DNA from: Candidatus Pseudobutyricicoccus lothianensis
GTDB lineage: Bacteria > Bacillota > Clostridia > Oscillospirales > Butyricicoccaceae
Direction: 5' to 3'
NCBI GenBank assembly: GCA_904419295.1
Contig: CAJFRA010000001.1
Coordinates: forward strand, 62,001 to 126,000
DNA length: 64,000 bases
Shown here: one piece after another, positions 27,588 through 34,839 of the stretch
Numbering within the stretch: the first letter of the stretch is position 1
How the letters are laid out: the number at the start of each line of letters is the position of its first letter
Position numbers and translations under genes: made by a program
Notes under the pieces: generated by a model
What the model was told of the DNA's origin: nothing
Database searches by the model: none
The model's input: the letters and a program-made list of their open reading frames with translations, nothing else

Positions 27588-27616
27588 TTGACCCATGGAT
27601 TGGACAGCGGTACAAT
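27588..27616 (+). promoter_or_regulatory. Sigma-A promoter at the head of the phage-like cluster
   Basis: -35 TTGACC (27588-27593), 17-bp spacer, -10 TACAAT (27611-27616), 34 bp before the first gene. No operator palindrome was seen, so it may be constitutive. The stretch 27386-27587 holds the divergent sod-operon upstream DNA and nothing else I can support. Confidence 0.75.
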
Positions 27617-27649
27617 GGGGCCAGAAAAAGCCGATGGGGAGGATGGAAG

Positions 27650-28027
27650 ATGACAAAAGAGGAGTTGGCACAGCTGCGGTATCTGCGGCGGGAAGTGGAG
27701 GGAGACAAAGAAAGGCTCCGGCAGCTGCAGCATTGGGCCAAGGCCCAGAGCTCCCAGGGAAAGCTCCTGACAGAGCAATATGAAAAGCCGGTCCGGCGGC
27801 TGGAAAAACGCATCCAGCGCAATTTGCAGACCCACTTGGAACAATTGGAGCGGCTGGAATCATTTCTCGCCGGTGTGGAAGACAGCCGGATGCGGTTGAT
27901 CTTAGAACTGCGCTATGGCCGGGGGCTGACCTGGCAGCAAGTGGCATTCCGCATTGGGGTGTGGGACGAACAAGTGCCACGCCGTTGGCACAACCGTTTT
28001 TTGGCCTGCCAGGAAATTGGAAAATAG
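27650..28027 (+). CDS. Phage-type HTH protein (ArpU/DUF1492-like late regulator)
   Basis: The 125-residue protein is a coiled coil for about 80 residues, then a sigma-70 region 4-like helix-turn-helix around SRMRLILELRYGRGLTWQQV. Small proteins of this type stand just upstream of terminase genes in Bacillota phages and activate late transcription. GGAGGATGG precedes the ATG. It is the first gene of the cluster and has its own strong promoter. The assignment rests on the C-terminal helix pattern and on context. Confidence 0.65.
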   Translation: MTKEELAQLRYLRREVEGDKERLRQLQHWAKAQSSQGKLLTEQYEKPVRRLEKRIQRNLQTHLEQLERLESFLAGVEDSRMRLILELRYGRGLTWQQVAFRIGVWDEQVPRRWHNRFLACQEIGK

Positions 28028-28125
28028 GCATTGTATGATGTGGATTTCCACGCCGGCCCTGCTATAATGGGAATAGACCCAGGAAACCCATGGAAAAGAA
28101 AGAATGGATCGGGAGATGGTGAAAG

Positions 28126-28392
28126 ATGAGGCAGGAGTACAGATTTGAGGCCCGGGAGGAAGAGGGCGGCGGGGTGCTGCGGTATGAAGTGACCCAGGAC
28201 TGCCAGGGCGAGGAGACCATGTATGGCATTTGGTGCTGCCTAGAAGACAAGGTCGGCACGGTATTGGAGGAAAACCGGGTGGAGGATGTATCGCCGGATT
28301 CCCGCTTGGTGCACAGATTGGCCCATTGGATGGGGGAACAAGGGTGCCATCCGGTGCATCTGTGGGATGTGTTGGCCGACATGGCCCAGTGA
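28126..28392 (+). CDS. DUF6514 family protein
   Basis: The 88-residue protein shows the pattern TMYGIWCC, then VEDVSPDSRLVHRLAHWM, then HPVHLWDVLADMA, which matches a Clostridia family of host genes with no known role (DUF6514). It has its own extended -10, TGCTATAAT, at 28060-28068. It does not look like a phage gene, yet it lies between the late regulator and the terminase genes, which suggests the cluster is resident in the chromosome rather than a fresh prophage. Confidence 0.7.
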   Translation: MRQEYRFEAREEEGGGVLRYEVTQDCQGEETMYGIWCCLEDKVGTVLEENRVEDVSPDSRLVHRLAHWMGEQGCHPVHLWDVLADMAQ

Positions 28393-28455
28393 AAAACAAC
28401 GAATATGACGAAGCGCTTCCCGTATCCTGCAAAGGAGAAGGGAGGCGCTTTTGAT

Positions 28456-28701
28456 TTGGCCAGAAAAAAGAAGCTGGCGCCGGAAGAAGAGGTCCGGCAG
28501 ATCTTATGGCAGGCGGCACCGGCAGCGGCTCGTTTGCTGGTGGCCATGGTAGAGGGGACCGAAACCGTGCCGGCTGGCCGGTTGGACTGTGCCAAAGAGG
28601 TGCTCAACCGGGTGCTGGGAAGGGCCGGCACCCCCCTGGGGCAAAGGGAACAGACCATCCAGGTGGTGCTCCAGGGGGAGGCGGAAGCGGACAGTGTGTA
28701 A
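28456..28701 (+). CDS. Putative terminase small subunit
   Basis: The 81-residue protein (MARKKKLAPEEEV onward) has the helical layout of small packaging proteins, with AAPAAARLLVAMV followed by RLDCAKEVLNRVLGRAG. Similar sequences precede large terminases in Bacillota phages. I use the TTG at 28456, since GGAGG lies 10 nt upstream; the ATG at 28405 is in frame but lacks a good ribosome site and would sit on a partial copy of the repeat motif seen at 30392. DNA recognition is its expected job. The call depends largely on position. Confidence 0.5.
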   Translation: MARKKKLAPEEEVRQILWQAAPAAARLLVAMVEGTETVPAGRLDCAKEVLNRVLGRAGTPLGQREQTIQVVLQGEAEADSV

Positions 28702-28714
28702 GACATTGCAGGGG

Positions 28715-28999
28715 TCATGGGCAGGTCTCAGCCTGGGGGGAGAGGGCATCCAGCCGGGCTTGCAGGCAGGCGATCTGCTGCTGCACGGAGGCCAAGGTTT
28801 GGCCGGACCTCTCGTCGCTGAGCAGCTGCTGTTGGCCGGCATGTGTCGTCAGGATCTGGCCGATGAGCATCAAAAAATTACCCAGGGAATTTTGCTGGTC
28901 GGCATTTAGATGACCCACCAGGGCAAAGCCCAGCCCGGTACCCAGGGCTGTCATCGATGCCGGAGGCAAAGAGAAAAAAGCATCTGCAATGGGCAGCAC
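28715..28999 (-). CDS. Conserved small protein of unknown function, antisense within the cluster
   Basis: The 94-residue frame starts at a GTG with GGGAGGGG upstream and reads LPIADAFFSLPPASMTALG, then two helical segments (FLMLIGQILTTHAGQQQLL and a coiled C-terminus). The spacing of hydrophobic residues looks like a real helical protein, perhaps of host origin. It is convergent with the small-subunit gene and divergent from the large terminase. No family is assigned. Confidence 0.5.
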   Translation of the reverse strand: MLPIADAFFSLPPASMTALGTGLGFALVGHLNADQQNSLGNFLMLIGQILTTHAGQQQLLSDERSGQTLASVQQQIACLQARLDALSPQAETCP

Positions 29000-29070
29000 G
29001 GTCTCCCCTCCCTTTGCTACCATTGTATGTATTTTTTTTCGGATGGGTGAAGAAAGGATGGAAAAACAGC

Positions 29071-30375
29071 GTGATCTTGAAATTGGGAGAGCCGTCTGCC
29101 CGGCAGCGGGAGTTCCTGCGGGCCGGTACCCGCTTTGTCGCCTATGGCGGCGCCCGGGGCGGCGGCAAGAGTTGGGCAGTGCGGCAAAAAGCCCTGCTGC
29201 TGGCCCTGCGGTACCCGGGCATACGGCTGCTGCTCCTGCGGCGCAGTTATCCCGAACTGCGGGAAAACCATATCCTGCCCCTGCGGGCTCTGTGCGGCGG
29301 CGCCGCCGAATACAAAGAAAGCCAAAAAGCCCTGGCTTTTTGCAACGGCAGCCGGCTGAAATTCGGCTACTGCGACACCGAAGGCGATGTGCTCCAATAC
29401 CAGGGGCAGGAATACGATGTCATTTTCATCGATGAGGCTACCCAGTTCACCGAGTTCCAGTTTTCCGCTTTGACAGCCTGTTTGCGGGGGGCGAACGCCT
29501 TCCCCAAGCGGATGTATTTGACCTGCAATCCGGGGGGCGTGGGTCACGACTGGGTCCGGCGGCTTTTTGTGGCCAGGGAATACCGGGGGAAGGAACGGGC
29601 GGCGGACTACACGTTTATCCCGGCCACGGTATTTGACAACCAGGTCTTGCTGCGGCAGGACCCGGGGTATGTGGACATGCTGGAAAATCTGCCGGAAGAT
29701 CTGCGCCGGGCTTGGCTGGAAGGGGAATGGGATGCTTTTGCCGGGCAGTTCTTCCCCGAATTCCGGCGGCAGACCCATGTGATAGCCCCTTTTCCGCTGC
29801 CGGAAAGCTGGCCGCGGTATTTTACCATGGACTATGGGCTGGATATGCTGGCCGGGTATTTTATCGCTTTGGATGAACAGGGCCGGGCTTATGTGTACCG
29901 GGAGATCTATGAGAGCAACTTGATCGCCTCCCAGGCCGCCAGGCGGGTCTTAGGGTGTGGGGAACCCATCCAAGCCGCTTATGGGCCGCCGGACCTGTGG
30001 AACCGGCGGCAGGACACGGGCCGCAGCGTGGCCGAGATCTTCCTCCAGCAGGGCCTCGTTTTACAGCGGGCGGAGAACCAGCGGATCAACGGGTGGATGG
30101 ATGTGAAAGAATGGCTCCACCCAAGGGAAGAAGGGCCGGGCATCCAGATATTTGAAACCTGCCCAAACCTGATCCGCACCCTGCAGGCCCTGCGGTTTGC
30201 AGGGGATGGCAGCGGCGATGCGGCCACAGAGCCCCATGAGCTGACCCACGCACCCGACGCGCTGCGGTATTTCGTGGCCGGCCGGCCAAGCCCTGCCCGG
30301 CGGCAGAAGGAAAAAGAGCCAAAGGAGCCATTCTCCTTTGGCACACAAGCGCCGGCGGAATACCGGGTCATTTGA
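29071..30375 (+). CDS. Phage terminase large subunit
   Basis: The 434-residue packaging motor has an ATPase domain with Walker A GGARGGGKS (26-34) and Walker B VIFIDE (117-122), and the coupling motif YLTCNPGG. The RNase H-like nuclease domain shows Asp254 (TMDYGLD), Asp308 (GPPDLW) and Asp396 (HAPDALRYF) as the metal triad, so it looks active. I use the GTG at 29071; GTG 29047 is also possible. It drives DNA into the procapsid through the portal, which here lies 12 kb away at 42039 rather than next door. Confidence 0.93.
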   Translation: MILKLGEPSARQREFLRAGTRFVAYGGARGGGKSWAVRQKALLLALRYPGIRLLLLRRSYPELRENHILPLRALCGGAAEYKESQKALAFCNGSRLKFGYCDTEGDVLQYQGQEYDVIFIDEATQFTEFQFSALTACLRGANAFPKRMYLTCNPGGVGHDWVRRLFVAREYRGKERAADYTFIPATVFDNQVLLRQDPGYVDMLENLPEDLRRAWLEGEWDAFAGQFFPEFRRQTHVIAPFPLPESWPRYFTMDYGLDMLAGYFIALDEQGRAYVYREIYESNLIASQAARRVLGCGEPIQAAYGPPDLWNRRQDTGRSVAEIFLQQGLVLQRAENQRINGWMDVKEWLHPREEGPGIQIFETCPNLIRTLQALRFAGDGSGDAATEPHELTHAPDALRYFVAGRPSPARRQKEKEPKEPFSFGTQAPAEYRVI

Positions 30376-30391
30376 CGGGACGGCGGACAAA

Positions 30392-30421
30392 AGACGAAAC
30401 TGACGAAGGGGAAGGGCTAAG
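30392..30421 (+). promoter_or_regulatory. Copy 1 of a 30-bp motif shared by both phage-like modules
   Basis: GACGAA occurs twice, 9 bp apart (30393, 30402), followed by GGGGAAGGGCTAAG. It matches 36283-36312 at 25 of 30 positions. It lies upstream of the scaffold gene and includes a -10-like TAAGAT. It may be an activator site or late promoter. Confidence 0.45.
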
Positions 30422-30479
30422 ATGGGCACAGTGGAAGACACCACAGAGTGCCGCCTGAGCGGCAGAAAGGAGCAAATGC

Positions 30480-30893
30480 ATGGAGAACAAAAACAACAGC
30501 GCCCCCCGGCATCCAGAGGGCGGACAGGCAGAACTGGACCCGGCACAGATGCTGGAGGAACTGCGGTCTCTGCGGGCAAGAGAGCGGGACTGGGTGTTTC
30601 AGGGCGATCTGGCCCGGATCGCCAAGGCTTTCCCGCAGCAGGCGCCGGACAGCATCCCGGCGCTGGGGGATGATTTTTTGAAGATGCGCAGCTTGGGCAT
30701 CGACCCGGTGACGGCTTTTGCGGCCATTTGCCTGGCCCAAAATGGGGCTGTGACACCGCCGCCGGAGATGGGGCCCGCCGCCTCTGCCAGGCCGGAACAG
30801 GACTTTTATTCACCGGAGGAAGTGCGCCGGATGACGCCCCAGCAGGTGCAGCAAAACCTGAAAAAGATCGAACGATCCCAAAAGAAGTGGTAA
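30480..30893 (+). CDS. Putative scaffold protein
   Basis: The 137-residue protein is acidic and helical, with a disordered proline-rich middle and a basic C-terminus (QQNLKKIERSQKKW) preceded by FYSPEEVRRMTPQQV. This C-terminal helix, just before the coat gene, is the usual arrangement in scaffolding proteins that template procapsid assembly. AAAGGAGC lies before the ATG. The call depends on position and general composition. Confidence 0.6.
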   Translation: MENKNNSAPRHPEGGQAELDPAQMLEELRSLRARERDWVFQGDLARIAKAFPQQAPDSIPALGDDFLKMRSLGIDPVTAFAAICLAQNGAVTPPPEMGPAASARPEQDFYSPEEVRRMTPQQVQQNLKKIERSQKKW

Positions 30894-30909
30894 AAAGGAG
30901 GCAAAAGGC

Positions 30910-31746
30910 GTGAGTTTTCAAAACTTTATCCCCACGGTCTGGAGCGCGCAAATGCTGACGGCATTGAAAAACGACAATGTGGCAGTGCGCCTTTCCGACG
31001 CCCGCTACCGTGCAGACGCCAAATACGGGGCGGAGATCAAGATCAACGGCGTGGGCCGGGTGGCCATTCGGGATTACCAGAAAGGGGAGCCCCTGGTGCG
31101 AGACGGCTGGGAGGACCAGAGCACCATGATCCGCATCGATCAGCAGAAGTATTTTAACTTTGGCGTAGATGACATCGACAAGCGCCAGGCCCAGGGCGAT
31201 CTGATCGCCGCCCTGCGGGAGGAGGCCAAAGCCAGCTTGGCCGATGCAGCGGACAGTTATGTCTACAGCTTGCAGGGGGATGCCGGTGTGCGCATCCAGC
31301 AGCAGACCGTCACGGCGGGCAACGTGCTCTCCACCATCACGTCGGCCATCAAAGGGCTTTACAAGAACAAAGTGCCGAAAAACGCCCAGTTCAGCCTGGA
31401 AGTCTCGCCGGATTTCTTGGAGAAGATGCTGCTGGCCGACATCCTCTATGGCACGCCCAACGAAGACAGCATGAAAAATGGATTTGTGGGCCGGGTGGGC
31501 AAATGGCTCAATGTCCATGTGTACATGACGAACAACTTGAGCCAGCAGGATGGGCAGGACTGCATCTTTTTGCGCACCAAGCGGGCCATCGCTTTTGTGG
31601 ACAACATGAGCCAGGTGGAAGCTTACCGCCCGGAGGACAGCTTTGAAGACGCCCTGAAGGGCCTTCATGTTTACGGCGCCAAGGTGGTGCGGCCCGATGA
31701 ACTGGCTGTGATCCAATGCGGCTATGGCGAAGAGACCAAGATTTAA
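30910..31746 (+). CDS. Major capsid protein
   Basis: The 278-residue protein starts at a GTG with AAAGGAGG upstream and reads SFQNFIPTVWSAQMLTALKN, the usual opening of coat proteins of short-tailed phages of the P22/HK97 fold. Other blocks are FNFGVDDIDKRQA and FLRTKRAIAFVDNMSQVEAY, where such proteins have the P-domain strands. It would form the icosahedral shell with the scaffold. It is shorter than P22 coat, which carries an extra domain. Length and order fit a functional gene. Confidence 0.85.
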   Translation: MSFQNFIPTVWSAQMLTALKNDNVAVRLSDARYRADAKYGAEIKINGVGRVAIRDYQKGEPLVRDGWEDQSTMIRIDQQKYFNFGVDDIDKRQAQGDLIAALREEAKASLADAADSYVYSLQGDAGVRIQQQTVTAGNVLSTITSAIKGLYKNKVPKNAQFSLEVSPDFLEKMLLADILYGTPNEDSMKNGFVGRVGKWLNVHVYMTNNLSQQDGQDCIFLRTKRAIAFVDNMSQVEAYRPEDSFEDALKGLHVYGAKVVRPDELAVIQCGYGEETKI

Positions 31747-31760
31747 AAGGAGGGGACAGC

Positions 31761-32135
31761 ATGGCGGAGATCCAACGGACAGAAGGCGTTTGGGATGGCA
31801 TCAGCGCCGCTTTGGCGTTTGCGGATGGCCAAGAACAGATGACAGCGGCGGCGGGCAGCGATGAACGGATGGCCCTGTTGATCCAAAATGGGGACGCTGC
31901 CAAATGCGGCATCTACGTGGAACCGGGGGACGGCTTGCGCCGGTCCATCGGCGGACTGCTCGTGGCTATCCCCAATGGGGAAACGCGGGTGGTGATGCTG
32001 GACAGCATGCGGTTTAAAAAGCTGCAGGGGGAGAATGCAGGCAAATTTGTGCTGCACCTGTGCGACCCGGCAGACAAAGGCAAAGCTTTTGCCGGCACGG
32101 CGGCCAATGTGAAGTTCGCCCAGATCCATTTATAA
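31761..32135 (+). CDS. Putative capsid-associated protein
   Basis: The 124-residue, beta-rich protein (VMLDSMRFKKLQGENAGKF near the end) follows the coat gene by 14 nt, with AAAAGGAGG before the ATG. Small proteins in this place decorate or stabilise the head. No catalytic motif is visible. It is the last gene of module 1; a strong terminator follows 2 nt after the stop. Confidence 0.5.
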   Translation: MAEIQRTEGVWDGISAALAFADGQEQMTAAAGSDERMALLIQNGDAAKCGIYVEPGDGLRRSIGGLLVAIPNGETRVVMLDSMRFKKLQGENAGKFVLHLCDPADKGKAFAGTAANVKFAQIHL

Positions 32136-32137
32136 AT

Positions 32138-32173
32138 AGAAGGAAGGAGGCTCTGAGGAGCCTCCTTCCTTCT
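32138..32173. terminator. Terminator closing phage-like module 1
   Basis: A perfect 16-bp stem (AGAAGGAAGGAGGCTC and complement) with loop TGAG. It also serves the convergent tspO-like gene. Confidence 0.9.
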
Positions 32174-32175
32174 AT

Positions 32176-32652
32176 TTAGATAAGGCGGTTGGATAACAGG
32201 CCCTGGGCCAAATTCAAATAAGCGGCATATGAGAGCCAAAGCAGATAGGGGAGCTGCAGCTTGGCGGCCCAGCTATCCACGGCAGAAAAAGCGCGGATCA
32301 TGGAAAAGACCAGCAGCCACAGCAAGAGCAGCCAGAAAAAGGCCAGCCAGACCATTTGTAAGTCAAAAAACAGCAAGGGCCAAGCAAAATTGACAGCCAG
32401 CTGCAAACCCCACAGCAGCAGGGCGGAACGGGAGCCCGGCTGGGGCGACAGCCAGATGCGGGCGGCGCTGACCCCCATGAGCAGATAAAGGAAGCTCCAC
32501 ACCCAGGGGAACGCCCCGGCCGACGGGCTGCCCGGCGGATGGGGCATCTGCTCATAGGCCTGGACAGAATCGGCGATCAGCCAGCCGGATAGGGCTCCGG
32601 CACCCAGAGCCACGGTGATGAACAGCAGATAGACGGGCCACTTGCGTTTCAA
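32176..32652 (-). CDS. TspO/MBR family membrane protein
   Basis: The 158-residue protein has five hydrophobic helices. Family features are PPGSPSAGAFPWVWSFLYLL near residues 40-58 and NFAWPLLFF in helix 3. TspO proteins bind porphyrins and lipids and take part in stress responses. GGAAGGAGT precedes the ATG. It is convergent with the phage-like module 1 and divergent from the pantothenate-related operon. It is a host gene, which marks the break in the phage cluster. Confidence 0.88.
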   Translation of the reverse strand: MKRKWPVYLLFITVALGAGALSGWLIADSVQAYEQMPHPPGSPSAGAFPWVWSFLYLLMGVSAARIWLSPQPGSRSALLLWGLQLAVNFAWPLLFFDLQMVWLAFFWLLLLWLLVFSMIRAFSAVDSWAAKLQLPYLLWLSYAAYLNLAQGLLSNRLI

Positions 32653-32752
32653 ATGAAAGTCACTCCTTCCTGAGGATCATGGGGTCTATCTTCAGTATAG
32701 TCGCAGGGCGAAAAAAACATACACTTTTTCCACAGCCCTGGGAGGTACAGGC

Positions 32753-32781
32753 TTGCAAGGCCGGAAGGGATATAGTATAAT
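32753..32781 (+). promoter_or_regulatory. Sigma-A promoter of the coaX-like operon
   Basis: -35 TTGCAA (32753-32758), 17-bp spacer, -10 TATAAT (32776-32781), 119 bp before the first gene. Confidence 0.8.
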
Positions 32782-32900
32782 AACCGGGCTATGATCCTTG
32801 TAGGATCAGAATGGATGATCGCAGACCCCAGAGACGGAAGCCCAAAGGGGGATCCTTTTCTGAGGCAGCAGGACAATTGGTTGGCAAAGGAGGGGTCTGG

Positions 32901-33671
32901 ATGCTTTTGGCCATTGCAGTGGGCAGCACCACCACCCGGCTGGGTGTGTTCCAAGGGGAGCGGTTGGTTTTACAGACCAGTATGGGAACGGATACCCGGG
33001 CCTTGGCCGACGAATACGCAGTCAAGATCCGCTCGGCCTTGCTGCTGTATGGCTGTGACCCGGCCCGGATCGACGGTGCTATTTTGGCATCGGTCATGCC
33101 GCCGCTGGTTTCAGTGATGCGGCAGGCAGTGGGCCGGCTGACGGCAGCCCGGCTGCTGGTGGTGGGGCCTGGGCTGAAAAGCGGCCTGCAGATCCAGATC
33201 AATGATCCGGGGCAGCTGGGCAGCGACCTAGTCTGCTGTGCCGTGGGCGCTTTGGCCCGGTATGAACCCCCGCTGCTGGTGTGCTCCATGGGCACTGCCA
33301 CCACCATGATCGCCATAGACAGCCGGGGAGCGGTCCAGGGCGGCGCGATCCTGCCCGGGGTCAAAGTGGCCCTTGACGCCTTGACACAGCACACGGCCCA
33401 GCTGCCCCAGATCGATCTGGAGCGGCCGCCCAAAGACGTAATCGGCCGCAATACCATCGATTGCATGGAAAGCGGCGTTTTGTATGGCAACGCCTGTACG
33501 CTGGACGGCATGGCAGCCCGCATGGAAGAAACATTGGGGCAGCCGGCTCGCCGGGTCGCCACCGGTTCCTATGCTGCGGCCATCACCCCCTATTGTCGGG
33601 TGGGATGGACTGTGGAACAGGATCTCGTGTTGGAAGGCCTGCAGCGGATCCACGCCCGGAATGCCCGATGA
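32901..33671 (+). CDS. Type III pantothenate kinase-like protein with altered active site
   Basis: The 256-residue protein matches CoaX, which phosphorylates pantothenate in coenzyme A synthesis. Retained blocks are GPGLKSGLQIQINDPGQLGS followed by the general-base Asp, and GTATTM with GGAILPG. The first phosphate motif, usually DIGNTxxxxG, reads AVGSTTTRLG here (residues 6-15): the Asp that binds Mg-ATP is Ala, and Asn is Ser. The codons (GCA GTG GGC AGC) are unambiguous. Activity is therefore doubtful. AAGGAGGGG precedes the ATG. It is coupled to a yrvL-like gene and lies near panT, so a pantothenate role, catalytic or regulatory, remains likely. Confidence 0.85.
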   Translation: MLLAIAVGSTTTRLGVFQGERLVLQTSMGTDTRALADEYAVKIRSALLLYGCDPARIDGAILASVMPPLVSVMRQAVGRLTAARLLVVGPGLKSGLQIQINDPGQLGSDLVCCAVGALARYEPPLLVCSMGTATTMIAIDSRGAVQGGAILPGVKVALDALTQHTAQLPQIDLERPPKDVIGRNTIDCMESGVLYGNACTLDGMAARMEETLGQPARRVATGSYAAAITPYCRVGWTVEQDLVLEGLQRIHARNAR

Positions 33672-34102
33672 AGGGGAACAAGAAACTGGCCAGCTTGGCC
33701 GCAGGGCTGATCTTGGCGGCCATCGTGCTGGGCATTGTGGCGGTATTCGTGCTGCTGGGCGGCGGTATCTTAAAATTTTTTGGATTCCAGTACGATTCAA
33801 AAGGAGCCTTTTTGGGCTTTTTCGCTCTGTATTTTCTGATTTCATTGCCCTGCGACCTGTTGGTGGAAGGGCTGCCCAAAGCCTTGTGGGCCCTGGGGCG
33901 GCTCAGGCGCCCACGCCTGTTCCGGTTCTTGCTGAGCACAGCAGTGGATGTGGCCATTTTGGAATTGATCGATGGGTGGATGCCGTCGGTATCCGTTCCC
34001 ACGGTGGCGGCCGTAGCCCTGGGCTGTGCCAGCGCCTATGTAGACCTCTGGTTGGACGACACGGCAGAGGAAAAGCCCAAAGGGCCGCCGGGGGCAGAGT
34101 AA
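33668..34102 (+). CDS. YrvL-family membrane protein
   Basis: The 144-residue protein has about four hydrophobic helices. GGGILKFFGFQYDSKGAFLG and the following FFALYFLISLPCDLL match the YrvL family, whose Bacillus member regulates the SigO system. The acidic tail (DDTAEEKPKG) is cytoplasmic. Its ATG overlaps the coaX-like stop (ATGA), so the genes are co-translated. The role here is unknown. Confidence 0.6.
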   Translation: MKGNKKLASLAAGLILAAIVLGIVAVFVLLGGGILKFFGFQYDSKGAFLGFFALYFLISLPCDLLVEGLPKALWALGRLRRPRLFRFLLSTAVDVAILELIDGWMPSVSVPTVAAVALGCASAYVDLWLDDTAEEKPKGPPGAE

Positions 34103-34190
34103 CGAGAACGTTTCGCCTTGTGGCGTGACGGAATATATGGATTGCGCCGTATCCGCATACAGGCGGAGCGGCAGCAAGGAGGAAAACAAA

Positions 34191-34769
34191 ATGAGAAATC
34201 AAAACACCCGTACGTTGGCACAGCTGGCCATCCTCATCGCGCTGCTGGCCGTGCTCACATTCACACCCATCGGCTTTATCATGGTGCCGCCGGTCTCCAT
34301 CACGCTGATGCACATCCCGGTCATTGTGGGCGCCATGCTCATGGGGCCAAAACAGGGGGGCGTGCTGGGTTTGGCCTTTGGCTTGTTCTCCATGATCAAA
34401 GCCAGCACAGCGGCGGCATCGCCAGTGGATATGGCTTTTTCCCCCTTCCTCAGCGGTGAACCGGTGGCTTCCCTGGTGCTGTGCCTGTTGCCACGGGTGC
34501 TGTTGGGCGTGGTAGCGGGCCTGCTCTATGGCCTGCTCAGCCGAAAGATGAAAGGGGATGCACCGGCTATGGCGGTCACCGCAGTGGTGTCCTCCTTCTT
34601 CCACACAGCGGCGGTGATGGGGCTGCTTTGGGTGTTGTTCCAGGCGCTGCCCTTGAAGAGCATCATCATGACGGTGGTCAGCGTCAACAGCCTGTTGGAG
34701 GCGTTGGCCGCAGGCATTTTGGCTACAGCCGTGTGCAAAGCGGTGAAGCGGACATCAAAGGCATCTTAA
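34191..34769 (+). CDS. panT: ECF transporter S component, pantothenate type
   Basis: The 192-residue substrate-binding membrane protein has six helices and the N-terminal TRTLAQLAILIALLAVLTF segment by which S components meet the shared EcfT. PPVSITLMHIPVIVGAMLMG is a strong match to predicted pantothenate carriers. AAGGAGGAA precedes the ATG. The shared ECF energy module must be encoded elsewhere. Neighbouring coaX-like DNA supports pantothenate as substrate. Confidence 0.82.
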   Translation: MRNQNTRTLAQLAILIALLAVLTFTPIGFIMVPPVSITLMHIPVIVGAMLMGPKQGGVLGLAFGLFSMIKASTAAASPVDMAFSPFLSGEPVASLVLCLLPRVLLGVVAGLLYGLLSRKMKGDAPAMAVTAVVSSFFHTAAVMGLLWVLFQALPLKSIIMTVVSVNSLLEALAAGILATAVCKAVKRTSKAS

Positions 34770-34839
34770 CAAGGATGGGAAACAGCAGGGGCGCGGCCAT
34801 TCCGCGCCCTTGATTTATGCGGGAAGGAGGCGGAGGCCA

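Noticed and set aside
34103..34190. Riboswitch before the pantothenate transporter gene
   Set aside because: Short GC-rich pairings exist, but nothing matches a known motif such as pan.
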